Of a DNA stretch of 64,000 nucleotides, positions 24,213-44,000 are shown in pieces. The notes under the pieces are model-generated. The model was not told where the DNA came from, did no database searches, and saw nothing but the letters and a program-made list of their open reading frames with translations. Positions within the stretch are counted from its first letter, which is position 1; each line of letters opens with the position of its first letter. The stretch is from contig OZ038434.1 in assembly GCA_964036275.1 (NCBI GenBank), positions 31,086,947 to 31,150,946 of the forward strand, read 5' to 3'. Source of the DNA: Litoditis marina (Eukaryota; Nematoda; Chromadorea; Rhabditida; Rhabditidae). A program made the position numbers and the translations under genes.

Positions 24213-25147
24213 AATAGCCGTACTCTACTGGTGTGTAGAAAACACTGACTGTAGCACACATGGTTTAGTTGGCGAAACCATACAAACTGTTTCTATTTCA
24301 AGCTAAAATCGTGTTCAACGTATATAATTACAGATTTCGTAAAACGCATTGTGTTTCGCTATCGCCAGCTATAGATGATTTCTCAACATTCGACGGGTTC
24401 TGCATTGTAGTTCTTCCTATCTGAAAGTAGGTATGTTTTCGTGCAGAGTAGTCTTTTTCTGCAGCAAGAAATATTGTACAGTGCTGTTGCTGCCTATTTT
24501 TGCAGTCACCCGCAACGTGAAAAGCCAAGTTAAATAACAGAAAATGACAGTTTATGGGCACACACCTCTTTTTGTGCGAAAATATTAGTAATTTCTCACT
24601 AAATATTGTTCAGGACGTCGAATTAGGTAACGGTATGTTTACACCATGACCATCGATTCTCTAATTACCATTACACAACATTTATTATATTTTTTACAGT
24701 TTCGTATCTGAAAAATCACCTGAGTGAGCCATCATCACCTCTTCGCGAGCTTCCTTTCGCCCGTCCATCTGTCCACGGAGCGTCTTCTATATCGATTATG
24801 TACATATTTTTGTTTTCCTCGCGTGTTGTGGTTGTTTTCATGTGTCGTTTATTCGCTATGTTGCGAACTTGTTTCTTCAAAGAGTGTTTTCATTACTGTT
24901 CAGCGCCCTTTTTGGTGTATTTTTGTTATACTTCTGTGATCTATTCGTTCTGAGAGTATTAAAATAGTTTATTTGCTTGAATACATGTTTTCAAAGTTTC
25001 AAACAAACTATTCATATTTGAACGTTTCTGAAGGAAATCAAGTGTAGCCAAACGTCAGTCTCGGTTTATTTTGGGCGCGAGCGGCGACCGCTCCGCGGCA
25101 TGCGGGTCCAGCGGGCGGGATTCCTATTGGGCAACATGCCGTGGTGG

Positions 25148-28100
25148 GCTCAACGATGAGGAATATGTTGGATAAATGAGTACATAGGCGAAAAGTCGAG
25201 GAACTATTAGCCCCTAAAAAGGGAGAATTCGCCTACAAAATAGCGGCCCTAAAAGTAACCTTTAGTCCCTCGACTTTTCATGTGAGTACAGTATTGGGTT
25301 TGACCGAATCTAAGTTGTAGTTTGACCCTGATGCGAGCTAGAATTCACCAAATTCGACCAAATAGAATCAAACTACAAACACAGTCGTATAGGGCAACAT
25401 ACAGCATTAAGGCTTGCTTCAGAAGGGAAATCGCCGACTGGTATTGATCCAAACGGTGTTGGGTTGAAAAATCGCATCAACACCACTAGAGTTGCCCGAA
25501 TGGTCATGAGAATTCAAGAAGAGTTACTCTTTTCCGGCTGATGTGGGCATAATTGGCCAATTTTCAATGCTTCTCCTGAAGCCACACATTCTCATCATTC
25601 TTCCCAAAGAAACAACCTCCGACATGAAACATTGGTAATCAGAACGAAACATAAAAGCTGTTGGCAGTGGGAAAGCTGTTCAAATTCATGAGAGCAAAAC
25701 AGAACTCACCTCGAACAATCCGGCCACAGCCGCGTCGCTACTGATATGAATCATGTTGATGTTCAACACGACGTCCACCTGAATGGGAAACGAGAAATCA
25801 GTGAGAGACTTGTGATGTTTGTTGTGACGATATAGATTCTATTCTGTTCTGTTTTCGTTCTGTTTCTCCTTGTTGTGTACCGGAGGAGACCGGAAAGGAA
25901 CTTGAATTAGGGGTGAAATGTCACGAAAAGTTCGAAGCTGACATTACTTTTTAAAAATATTCCCTAGTTAAGAAGTTATTGAGAGTTTGACTCCAAAGTT
26001 CAACTGTCTCGCCTCAGGTTAGAGTCAGACAGCTAGAGTGTGCCTCTATTATTCACGTGAATTCCATGCTCCCCCTTTCTCGAGAAAGGACATAAAGGAA
26101 CATAATCGATACACAAAAATCATTAGTTTGAAAAATAGGTAACTTTTCTGCATTCCAAATATATGGCGAGAATAAGTCCGTTTCCGGAAATAATATGGGC
26201 AGGTGGGCAAATTTGCCGAACGATAGTTGTAAACTAGTTTATATACATTATCGTACATGAAATATCGAATATAATAAGCAATCCACTAAAAACAACTTAG
26301 CGATGGCGTCTGAATGACTAGAATATATAAATAATCAGCACCTACACAAAATCGGAGAAACTATAAATGTGTGACATGATCTTCACAGGAGCGCCGGTTT
26401 CCCTGAAATTCCCCGATTTTTTCCCTGATTCTACCTCAATCGTTCCGGGATCATTTCGCGAAATGATCAGAGCGAAAAGAAGGTGAAAACCGGGAAAAAT
26501 CCCGGGAATTTCCCGGTTGTCACCTTACAATTTCTCAGTAGCTTCTCAGAAATTTTTCACACGTGATTGAAAAAACTAATAATATTTTTCTTGGTAAAAG
26601 TATTTTTCGAAAATGTTATCAAAAATATATTTTCTTGAAAAATATTTTTCTAAAAAATATTTTTCTAAAAAATATTTTTCAAAATATTAATAATATATGA
26701 AGAGAATAGAAGTGCATATTTCATTAGTAAAAACTTCATGAAATGAACTTCATTGTATCATCCCTATCGATATTCAGACCTCGATGTTGAGCTGATAATT
26801 TCCAAAATATCAAATCACGGCACCCCTGGCCGCGCCGTATCTAGTACGGGTTACGCGATTGCCGCGGCGAAAGGCTTATCCATGCCCTTTTTCCGATGCT
26901 TTTCCCCGATGCTGAGTTACCCAGAAATTATCGAGAAATTGTAGGGTATTTTATCATATTTTTCCCGCACTTTTCCCTGATACTGAGTTTCCCTGAAATT
27001 TCCGAGAATTTGTAGAGTTTATACCTCCATTTCACCCTGAAAATACCTTGAACGTTCTCGGGGATTTCCCGGAAATTCCATTTCCCCGAAACACCCTAGG
27101 TTTTTCCGGGTGCCCAATTTTCCGATGTTTGTAATTACATTTCAAAAATGTAAATAAAAAACGTCATTTCTGCACAAAAATTATGAGAAAACATATAAAA
27201 AGCCACAATAACAACACTTTTAGTAGAATAAATAAGATGAACAAACGATGAGGTGGTGCAGACAGAAATGATATGGACGATGGAGAGAGCATCAGCATTG
27301 GCCATGGATTTCACAGTAACCAGCGAAACCTAGAACAATTGAACTTGGGTCAACGAAATGAGATTCCAGAAGCAACAAAACATTGTTGCTGAAAATTCTC
27401 TCATATTGCATTTATTTCACAGAAAATTGTCCCCTACTGTTCTAATTCATATGACGATGTTTGTTTATGCAGCAAATGGTGATATGTACTAGAAAGAGGG
27501 AAAAAATTTCTTGTTTGACCTCATAAACATTAGTTTGTTTGTCATTTCAGTTCGACGTCAGAGAATGTCGTAATAGCAATACTTCGAACTTCGGCTGAGA
27601 TTTGCTGACTTCGTATGGTTTAGTTGATTTTAGCTACCTTCACACTGTTAGCTACCTTCACAGTACTTGTGCTGAATACATATAAAAACTCCGAAATAAG
27701 ATAAATAGTTCAAAGCGCAGTGCACACAAATAGTAAATAGAACCTGAATTGTACCAACCTTCGGTGAAAAGAAGAATATCCTTCGAAACCCGAGGGCAAG
27801 AGAAGAGGAGAGCCAGTAATTGGAGACAGACGACGTGGAGAACCAGAAAGGTGCAACTGACACACACTATACACGAGCCGCTGAAACATGAGTATACTCT
27901 GAAGTAAAAAACCAAGTTGTTTACCAAGGTTCGCGCCACCAAATTGGCCACTAGTTGATATCAAGTTGTGAAATGAAAGCTTGGTGCACAACTTGGGCGG
28001 CGGGTTACGGTAATTTTGCAATAGGGCCAGGGTCGGCTGGTACCCCGCTAAAAACAGCTGGTACCTCCAATTATGCACAAATACTCTATTTTTGTTTTGT

Positions 28101-28556
28101 TATTGATATCAAATACAATGAAAACCAATAATTCACACATTTATTCAATTGTGCATCGAACGTACAGAAAACACAAAAAATGGCTAAACAAAAAAAATAC
28201 AATTTTGAGTGACATCATAAAAATCTTAAAACTACATACTACAAAGCTCAAAATAGTTATAGTGATGCACTTCTGCACCTCTGAACTCAAAAATAGCACG
28301 TCAAATTGTTAAATATCGCATTTTTTGGACTAACTATGATGAACCATAAAATAATTGCCAACCAAGCTGCAAATATGACTCGATAGTAGGAAAAATAGTT
28401 CACGAAGATCAACTGCACAACCGTGAACAACTACACTAACATGCAAACAAAACTAGCCAAAATACGGCTAACCTAATAAAACTATGATGTAAAAAAAAGT
28501 GTAAAAGACCTGATAATACGGCTGCTTATGAGTCCTATATCTATATACCGGATCTA
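25148..28556. other. Duplicated spacer, then AT-rich and CCCGGG-type repeats
   Basis: 25163-25880 repeats the sequence around METTL26 exon 4 and includes a TGTAGTTTGA MITE (25315-25384). From about 26380 to 27120 a palindromic low-complexity family is built from TTCCCTGAAATT and CCCGGGAATTTCCCGG motifs, with an AAAAATATTTTTC run near 26600-26690. A minus-strand frame after GTTCTAG at about 27335 (reading VSLVTVKSMANADALSIVH) could be an exon, but nothing anchors it. No gene is called. Confidence 0.45.
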
Positions 28557-34975
<6,419 letters not shown>

Positions 34976-37900
34976 AGTAACAATAAATTTTTTGAATAGT
35001 TCACTAGTTCACTCATATAGTAATTAAAATACATCACTTTCGTATTATTCTGATTATCAATTATAAATCAAAAAAGCATTGAAAGAATGAAAACAACAAC
35101 ACAAAATAATTGAAAAATCGATTGTATGATCGCCGTCCTCTCGGTGTTCTGCACACGCAACGCGGCTCGGCCGCGAGGCGTGTCAGTTGTATCTTGAGCG
35201 CGCTTATGCTTTCAGGACTCAGTTCCGGTCTCCTTTAAGGCTTGCTTCAGAAGGGAAATCGCCGACTGGTATTGATCCAAACGGTGTTGGGTTGAAAAAT
35301 CGCATCAACACCACTAGAGTTGCCCGAATGGTCATGAGAACTCAAGAAGAGTTATTACTCTTTTTCGGCTGATATGGGCACAATTGGCCAATTTTCAATG
35401 CTTCTCCTGAAGCCACACATTCTCATAATTCTTCCCAAATGAACAACCTCCGACATGAAACATTGGTAACCAGAACGAAACATAAAAGCTGTTGGGAGTG
35501 GGTAAGCTGTTCAAATTCATGAGAGCAAAGCAGAACTCACCTCGAACAATCCGGCCACAGCCGCGTCGCTACTGATATGAATCATGTTGATGTTCAACAC
35601 GACGTCCACCTGAATGGGAAACGAGAAATCAGTGAGAGACTTGTGATGTTTGTTGTGACGATATAGATTCTATTCTGTTCTGTTTTCGTTCTGTTTCTCC
35701 TTGTTGTGTCTTCATTTTGGCTGTTTTCTCTTCTTGTTACCACTCGCTTTTGTACGGAATAAAGTATTCATAAATGAAACCGCACGGACTACCGTATACA
35801 CACGGCCAATTCCAAATACAAACATGTTTTGAATTATAAATTCCTGGTGCTCTAACTAAGTACGGTTTATACACGTTTTAGAAAACTAACTAAATAATAT
35901 ACGTATTTTCAGTGTATACCTGATTCGGTCCGAAATCCTCGGGAAGTGCCCACCGATTCACGGGTCGCGCCACGTCTATGAACAGCGGCACTCGCACATT
36001 CGGCTGCTGAAAAGAGTACAATAATTGAATAATACAAATGTAAAGTTTGTAACCATTGCAATGTACACTTTACAAAGAAAGAAACTGAAACTGTGGATAG
36101 AGAACAAATGCGGGTTCTAGACGATTCACTCTGCGTATAAACCGTACAAAACGGCGATGGGTCATTGTAGAAACACTAGAAAACGGTTACTTCACAAAAT
36201 AGAGTCCGGCTGGTACTGTTCAGACTGTTCAAGGAACATGTTATCTCCCGCCAGTTAGCTGTCTCAATCTATTCACGATCAAAATGACTAAAGAAAGCAA
36301 CAAATGATGTTATTACTGACAAACAGCGGCGGGCCGAACTCTGATAACAGTTGCGTAGTCGACAAACGTCAACAATGATTACCTCACTTGGTTCGGTTCA
36401 ACCTTTTCAATTGGATTTCCGTTCGGTTCTGGATGTTTTCAGCATTCTCACTGAGATTTTGACAGCGTCACAATGAATTTCAGAGTTGTTTTTCGCCAAG
36501 TAATCTTTCTTACAGTAGGTGAACAAGAATACTTTTGACAGAACGCAATAGGTCTATGATAAACTTTCCTTCAAAATTGCATTGGCTCGCTGCCAAGGTC
36601 TCAGTGGGATAGAAAACGAGTATACGCACCCTATGATGATCGCTATATCCGACGCGACAATAATACTGTGCAAAGAGCGGTTACCTACACAGGTAACCAG
36701 AAAACGAGGTTACTAAAAACCGATTAGGATTCTATATAGAATTCACACCCCGTTACCCACTCACCCGATGATGATCGATATATCCGACGATACTATGCAG
36801 TGATCGGGCATCCTGCTCGGAGGGCTGCCACGTGACATTCGGCAGGTTTTCCGCCAGATGGACACAGTGCTGGCCGGTCCCAGACGCCAACTCCAGAACC
36901 TGAGAATAAAATCCAAGTTAGATAAATAGTAATTAATTACTAGTGACTCAATTATACTTTGTGCAAATAAATAACTTTATATAATTATCCGAAAATGATA
37001 AAATTTGAGGTGAAAAAGGGTTACTTTTCAAAGAACAGCAGCAACAGCGTACCGGGTGAGTGAATACAGACTGTATTCACACATAATGTTCCATTCACAG
37101 GTAGACACGTATGAATGTCACATTTCCCGTGTTTTCGAGCTTCTCGTAAGGATTACGATGTCGCACTACTGTCAGCACAGTCTATACGTTCATTAGCGAA
37201 GCGTCATTATTAAGTTCTGTTGGAATGAGAAATATGAATGTCAACGATAATTACTAAATAATAAGGTGATACGCCGACAAATAAGCAGTGCACTGATGGC
37301 TAGTACCCTGTTGTATGAGGATATCAGACAAGGGTGAGCTTTTCTTACATCGGCTGTCAATTATTCGCATGGATGTTGCACAACCAATCATACATGAAAA
37401 AGCAGTTGAAATACTTCAACTTGTTGTTTTACAAAGTAAATATGATAATATAAGTAGATATGCTTGTTGTTTGTTTCATTCTGCGGAAGTATAAATCAAA
37501 CTTCTTATTTGAGGTACATTATACATCGACAAGTTCTACTTTTTTCATACAAGTACTACCAATTCCAATATACTGACACAGAAAAAGCACGTCTGAACAA
37601 AAAGCACAAACATAAGCTTATAAAATAAATTGATTGATAACCTGATGAAATTCATGATAGGAAATACATTTACAATACAATAAACACAAGCTTATAAGAT
37701 TCCCTAATTGAAAACCTGATAAAATTCATAATTAGAAATACATGTACATGATGATTGAATAGATCGAATTCTATAATTAGAATGCGGTCAAAACATCGCC
37801 CGTTCTTCCCTGATGAATGTGTAAAACAGAAAAAACAACAGGAATACAGAGTACAACTAAACTGATGTCAAGCAATTACCATTACAATAATAAAAGTTGA

Positions 37901-37999
37901 GTATTACAATGTAGAATTTCCATACAAATAAGAGAATATTCTTAAACAGAAATTATTTCGGTTGGTTTCGGCTACTTGATCAATTGAACTGTGCGCCGG
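34976..37999. other. Region around the second METTL26 fragment
   Basis: Outside the fragment (35236-37432) no gene is seen. 37433-38000 is AT-rich single-copy sequence downstream of the MIF4G gene. A GGTTACC-family fragment lies at 36682-36740 and is shared with the complete METTL26 copy. Confidence 0.5.
35236..37432 (-). pseudogene. METTL26 fragment, second copy (exons 2-4)
   Basis: Exon 2 (36765-36899, VLELASGTGQHCVHLAENLP), exon 3 (35920-36006, QPNVRVPLFIDVARPVNRW) and exon 4 (35541-35609) are open with intact splice sites and nearly match the complete gene. Homology begins abruptly at about 35236 (TTAAGGCTTGCTTCAG) and ends at about 37432, so exons 1, 5 and 6 are absent. The flanks do not match the other copies. 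It keeps the SAM-binding motif but lacks the start codon and C-terminal half, so it is a truncated duplicate. Confidence 0.9.
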
Positions 38000-38010
38000 A
38001 TGGGGATGAG

Positions 38011-41000
38011 CTACTCGGCTACATTCTGGAAACGAGGCAAATCATAAAGTCACTACATTAGTTTGTTGAGCTTCACTCAGTCACAAGTCAATACATAAGT
38101 TTGTTGAGTTTCAAGCTAATTTGAGCAATTTTCGAGCTTTTTCCTGAGTCGAATTGTCGCACGCAACGCGGGGACAAGAATATCTACTATACCTGTTGCG
38201 GCTGCTCAAGCTTGGAAAGTCGTGCTTTGAGAGTCCTGTTCTCTTCTCTAAGCTGAGCCATTTCAACAGTCATCGCCTCAAATCTGGCGAGAAGTTGTTC
38301 ATTCTGGGACCGAAGTTGTTCATTCTGGATCTTCAGGAGCTGAAACTTGATGTGCTTAGTTGTTTGAACCAATCTCACTCATGAACTGAGACACAACTTC
38401 GGAATCACTCGAAATCATATGGTACATAGTACATGTTAACAAAACATAGTGGGAAGTTTTGTGCAAAACCGCTCATAGCTCATCACAAAACGTAGGAATT
38501 CAATGAACAACATGCGTAAAGAACAGAATCGACAAGCAGGCAAAGTCTCGGTGAGAATTACGAGGAATATGCAAGGGTGAAATTACACTAACGACCAACC
38601 TCGTTATCACGCAGAAGCCTTGCGCAACCGCTGCATTTTGGTTCATTCTTCAGCAACTGAAAAGATACATTGAGAACAGCGTATGGTAATACTAGATTCC
38701 CTTACGAAACTGCGAATTACGGTAACTTAGGATAGGAATAAAACCCAGGTAGAGCTCTTGTTGCAGTTTCTTACTAATTCTCAATGAAAGTTTCAATCAG
38801 CTGACAAACATCACCAGATATGACTGCGATAGCACCAATTTTCAATAAAGTACGTCATATTCCATTAAATTTCCTTTAAGTCGACGTATTTTAACCAAAA
38901 TTGCAACATTCAACCCGGGGTTTTCCGGATTTTTTCCAGTCCATTCAGCCTAATATCTGACCTCATCATCGTCGACCCATCCTTTCTGACGCAGCTTCTT
39001 CAGATCTGATATCATTGTTCTGAAATTAGACCATTCGTGAAATGTTTAGAGCGAAACATACCTAGAATATTGATTTCCCAATATGCTGAGCTCAAAGTTG
39101 GACGATTGTGTGGACCAATCCCGACACATCGGTTCTTCGAACTACAGTTGAAAAATGTATTGCACCGTTGGGATTGACTGAGGTGTTGGGATTGGTCCAC
39201 ATAATGGCCACTTTTCAATTTGGTACCCAAGTGTTTGGATGTAGATAAAAACGGTTTTTTATGCAATCAATAATAACATAAATATGATTGACTACTTCGT
39301 TAACAGAATTACAGAATACAAAAGATTGAGTCTATTTCATAATGACTGAACCAAACATATCATACAACTACCACTACAATAGTTGTGCGCCAATTCAAAT
39401 TCTTTTTTTGAAAGAAGGGCCAAGGGCTCTTTATTGACTATTTTCGTGTTCTCAGACTTTTGAGCGGGTTTGGCTTTAATATTTTTTGATGTGGATTTTC
39501 ACTGCTTTTTCTTCCTAACTTAACCTTTTCACGAGTAATGAAGCAATCAAATAGATAGATAACTAAGATTTTAAGTACTAACGACTGTTAAGTGGTTATT
39601 TAATAATTTGTGATATGAGTTTCCACTGCTTTTTGTTCGTGACTTCACTCTTCCACGAGTAATAAATCAAAAAAATGAAGGGAAAACTAAGGTTTTAAGT
39701 ACTAACGACTGTTAAGTGGTTATTTAATAATTTGTGATATGAATTTCCACTGCTTTTTGTTCCTGACTTCACTCTTCCACGAGTAATAAATAAATAAAAT
39801 GTAGGGAAAACTAACTCACTAAGTGCTAACGATTGTTAAGTGGTTAAATTCGAAACGAGCAAGAGAAAATTAGTTGTTGGGAGGCGCCTGGGTAACGATT
39901 ACCAATTGTGTAACATCTGGCCTCTCCAAAACGTAAACTTGAGCCACCTTTCCGCTGAGGGAGCGGCAGTAAGTGAAATAACTCCTAGATGAGTGAGAAG
40001 ACTATATGAAAAAGAAACTTATTATATAGAAACAAAATAAAGTATAATAAGCGCATAGTATCGATAGTTGCTAGCATAACAACAAATCAGCTGGTCAGCG
40101 TCTTTGTGCAATGTTGCGTGATGTGAAAAATTTGGCAAAGAAATTTACGTAAAATGAAAAATATCGGAGGCCAACTTGGGCAGCTAGTTCTAATCAGGCA
40201 GCTTTATCTGTTTAGAATTTGAATATGGCAACAAATTTTTATATAAGCATAGATGCCAGACTTGTTAGTCACGTGCCCACGCCGCGCAACACGCAACGCG
40301 TCTCGTTGAGACGAGGATACAGCGATATCCTTCAACGAAATGTCCGATTCTCGGTTGACTAATTTGGAACGGTTTGTTGGCCAGCCTTCACTCCTATCTT
40401 TCGAAAAACCATTTTTAGAAGTTGTTCCAAAAATCTCACACAATATAGTTAAGGTATAGTCAACGAAGGTACAAACGACACTAGAACCATAAACTATACA
40501 AGACAGTTGGTAATCGATAAATTGACACTGTCACGGCCATTACCACTGACAAACTTAACATTTGGGAACAAGCATATGTAGATTATTGACTAGTTGAATG
40601 AATAAGTTATGTGAAATTAGTAAAAAGTGGGGAACCAGGAAGTGAGTTCTGTTTGGTTTCACCGTTTTTAGCAAAAAGTGAACAATACGAGGTGGGAGTG
40701 TGCAACAAAAATAGAACAATACTTGCACAACGGTTCACAACGTACGTACGTTATACCACTCATACACTCACGCTAAAATTAGGTTTCTGTAATAAATGTT
40801 TTTTGTGAACCGTTGTGCGAGTATTGTTCTATTTTTGTTGGACACTCTCCACCTCGTATTGTTTACTTTTTGCTAAAAACGGTGAAACCAAACAGAACTC
40901 ACACACTTCCTGGTCCCCCACTTTTTACTAATTGTTCTCTTTTTGCTAGTTGTACTAGTAGAATCACTCATAGATTAGAACAATCTAGGATTAGAACAAA

Positions 41001-44000
41001 TAATCCTGTTAACTGGGCGAAGTTTCAAGTTCTCAAACAGTGTGCTCCTTGTTCTTTTTTTACCGCCAATTGACTTCTGAAATTGGCGCGATTGCCGGGA
41101 CTTGTAAGAACCACAAAACCGTATTTTTTTGCCCATTTCATGAAAATCGCTTTGTGAAAATTCCGAGTCATTACCGTACAAGGCATGCCTTTACTGATTT
41201 GGCGCAAACGGGTGCCAGCATTTGGCCGGAATATTCACTTCAATTAGTGAAAAAAACAGGAATGAACGGTTTTGACCAATTAGCACAGTTTCCGACCAGT
41301 TTTTGTTTGGAAACAATATTTTCAATTTTGGCGCCAATTGGCGGATAAACGTGCCTTTCGGCGCCAAATGTCCAAGAAATGTGGATACTCAATCCGCTTG
41401 TCAACTTAATGTATAGTTTTGACCTCTGTGAACGAATCCGGTCGTTACCCCACTTCGCTAGCGTCGTTCTCATTTGGCGACAATAGGCTTCCGCGTTTGG
41501 CGCCATTCGATAATTATGGTGTCATGTTTAGGAATCAGATTGAACCTATCTGTGTGACATCTGTGCAAAATTTCGAACATTTTAACTCATGGGAACACAT
41601 ATATTCCAGCTTCCGGCGCCATCTGGCGCCAGCGCCAAGCGTTAGACATAACGTGACATCACCAAATTTTTGGGGCTGCGCTAACTTTGGGGTTTACACA
41701 CGTGTGCCAAATTTTAGCCAAATCGACGCAGTAGTTAAAAATTATTTTCTATGCGGACATTGGACGAGGGACAACGGAAATTTTCATAACGACACGACAT
41801 CATAACTTTTTTCAAACTCGATTTTCCTATTTTTTTCAACCAACATGTATATAATAGATCTCTAGCTCTCTCTTTTGTTAAATTACGAAAAAAATGTATT
41901 CTCTGAAGACTTTGTATTTTGAAAGCTAAAAATGGGTGCGCAATGGCCAAACCAAACACAACTCACACGCAGCGCTTCGCGCTGCGCGCGATTTAGAGTT
42001 TCTCAGTGCTCACCTCGATTCGTGAGAGAAGTTTTGAGAAGCCGCCTCCAATTGCTTCAAAGTCTTGTCTACGACCTTTCCATCGCCTGTAGCGATCAGC
42101 TTCTTTCCGGCAACTCTTATCATCTGGGTAGCACATCCGAACAATTTCTGTAATGTATATCAGCATGAGAGTGTATTCAAATATACAAATAGCCCGACGG
42201 TTGACAAACTGACTACATAGTTTATGTTGTGGAAAATGCTAGCTATCTCAGCCTCAGCAGCTTGCTTGTACTGGAAAATCAGGACGAATATGTGGACCTA
42301 TCCCGATACATCGGTCCTTTAAACTCATACCCTAAATGCCTCAGAGTTGTGACTTTTTCAAACAGGGGGGTTTTGCCCCCCTCAGCCAAAATATAAGGGG
42401 GTTTTGCCCTTAATTTAGAAAATCGCCAAATCTGAATTTGAGGGGGGGGGGGGGTTTGCCCGAATCTTCGGACCAAAAACAGGAGGGGGGGGGGGGGGTT
42501 CTCAAAACGCTGAGCATTTAGGGTATGTTTAAACTACAATCGAAAAATGTGTTGCGGTTTAACAAACACAAACCCCCACAAAACTCGAAATAATCTCGAA
42601 CTCGTTGCCCTCCCCCCTCGAAAAAACTGTGTCACTTCTGATATGTGGACATGTGGTCCACAAGGAACCGCGAATTCCGTTATCCCTGCCAGTTAACCGT
42701 TACCAAGGGGTTAACTGTTAACAGAAGTGTTGACCATAACTTCGGTTAACTGGCGCGGTTAACGAAAAACGCGGTTAAATAAAGATTGCACCCTGGTATG
42801 TCCCAACCGACCTCATTGTACGGTTCCGGAATTAGCAAATCGTCGAGGTATCTCTTCATATCATGCGAGGGCACTATACTATGGTTGAACAGATGCGATA
42901 TGAAACTGAAACAGGATTCATTGTCTCAGTTGGTGAAAGGTTTGACGGAAATCACTCCCAATAAAGCTGTCCGAATGGGCCCGTAAGAAAACCAAAAAAA
43001 AATGCTGGCAAAATTTCATGTAGAATCATTAATTTTCACGTGTTTACATGTAAAAACGGATTCCTTTCTATCGAATAGTCGCACCTTACTGGTGCATGGT
43101 CTGTACTTTTACAGAAGACGAGTATATTGCCAGAGGACAACAAATTGACGTGCAAACCGAAAAAAAAACTAAGTGAACGGTTGGTTCGACGTGAAATTTT
43201 TTTATCGATTATACCCCTTTCATTTCGATTCGAAGAATAAGAAAATCAGAATCTCAATAAATCTGCTCACCAGCATATTGCACCGCACTGTCTCATCTTG
43301 TCCGAATCTGGTCCCATATTAGGACCACTTTGCGCCTAGAAAACATTCACTACTCATTTAACTAGGAAAACAAGACATCTTTATACATAATATTGAAATC
43401 ATGCACTTTCGTACATGGTCGTAGCTCTGATTGTTCCGAAACAAGACTTATCCTGATTTTCTGGTAATATTACTTCGTTGAGTCCAATTTAACCACCCGT
43501 TTTTCTTCAAAATCAGGATTTCGAACTACCCTATTTCAACAATATTTGCCTTTACTGTTGAAACCGCTTCTCCCACCCTGTTTTCTAGTATGGCTAACCA
43601 CTAAAACAACCTTTCTGCTCACCACAAAGATGCCCACCGGCCCTACGTTTGGCTGCTCTATGAATTGACGCTCACCTTCTTCTTGCAGGCAGAAACGGTC
43701 TCTGCGAAAACGGTCTGTGCATGGCTGGCTAGAGTATCACGGAAGAGAGACACACATGCCATGTCGCCCTCATAATCTTTGATGATCTGAAAGGGGAAGT
43801 ACATTGTGATGACACGTTGTCATACTCCAGTAAAGTTATCGGAATACCCAGAAACCCGGAAAAATGGAAAAACCGACTACTTTTCCGTCAAAAACGAAAA
43901 CTCATCCTATTTGATGAATATAATTACTTTACCCGTGTTTCAACCTGAAAACTAACTAATTTCTGTCGGATAGTCGGACCTTTCTGGGGTATGCACGTGG

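Larger units (their letters stand above)
21873..25143. mobile_element. 3.27-kb insertion with 4-bp GTGG target duplication, carrying a gene
   Basis: The second copy has the uninterrupted sequence GAGCACGTGGGCTCAACGAT at 52285-52304. Here the same sequence is opened between GTGG and GCTCAACG, with GTGG repeated at both borders (21869-21872 and 25144-25147). The inserted DNA begins CACGGCGTT and ends GCCGTG, a 6-bp terminal inverted repeat. A 4-bp duplication and a CAC start recall Chapaev-type (CACTA-related) elements, but no transposase is visible. The interior holds a spliced gene (23377-24212) and a local duplication of its upstream region. Insertion borders are seen directly; the superfamily is inference. 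Confidence 0.78.
21619..25880 (-). pseudogene. METTL26 fragment, first copy (exons 6 and 4 only)
   Basis: Exon 6 (21619-21702) encodes LAAASGLRLAARHAMPANN and a stop, and exon 4 (25710-25778) encodes VDVVLNINMIHISSDAAVAG; both are open with intact splice sites. Exon 5 is gone: bases matching 52306-52785 of the complete copy are deleted, and a 3.27-kb insertion (21873-25143) sits beside the deletion. Homology stops near 25880, before exon 3, so exons 1-3 are also absent. It cannot encode a methyltransferase because the SAM-binding exon is missing. Confidence 0.88.

Noticed and set aside
27648..28078. Three overlapping minus-strand frames of 71-122 codons
   Set aside because: No frame has splice context, family resemblance or a preferred codon pattern; mutual overlap suggests chance.
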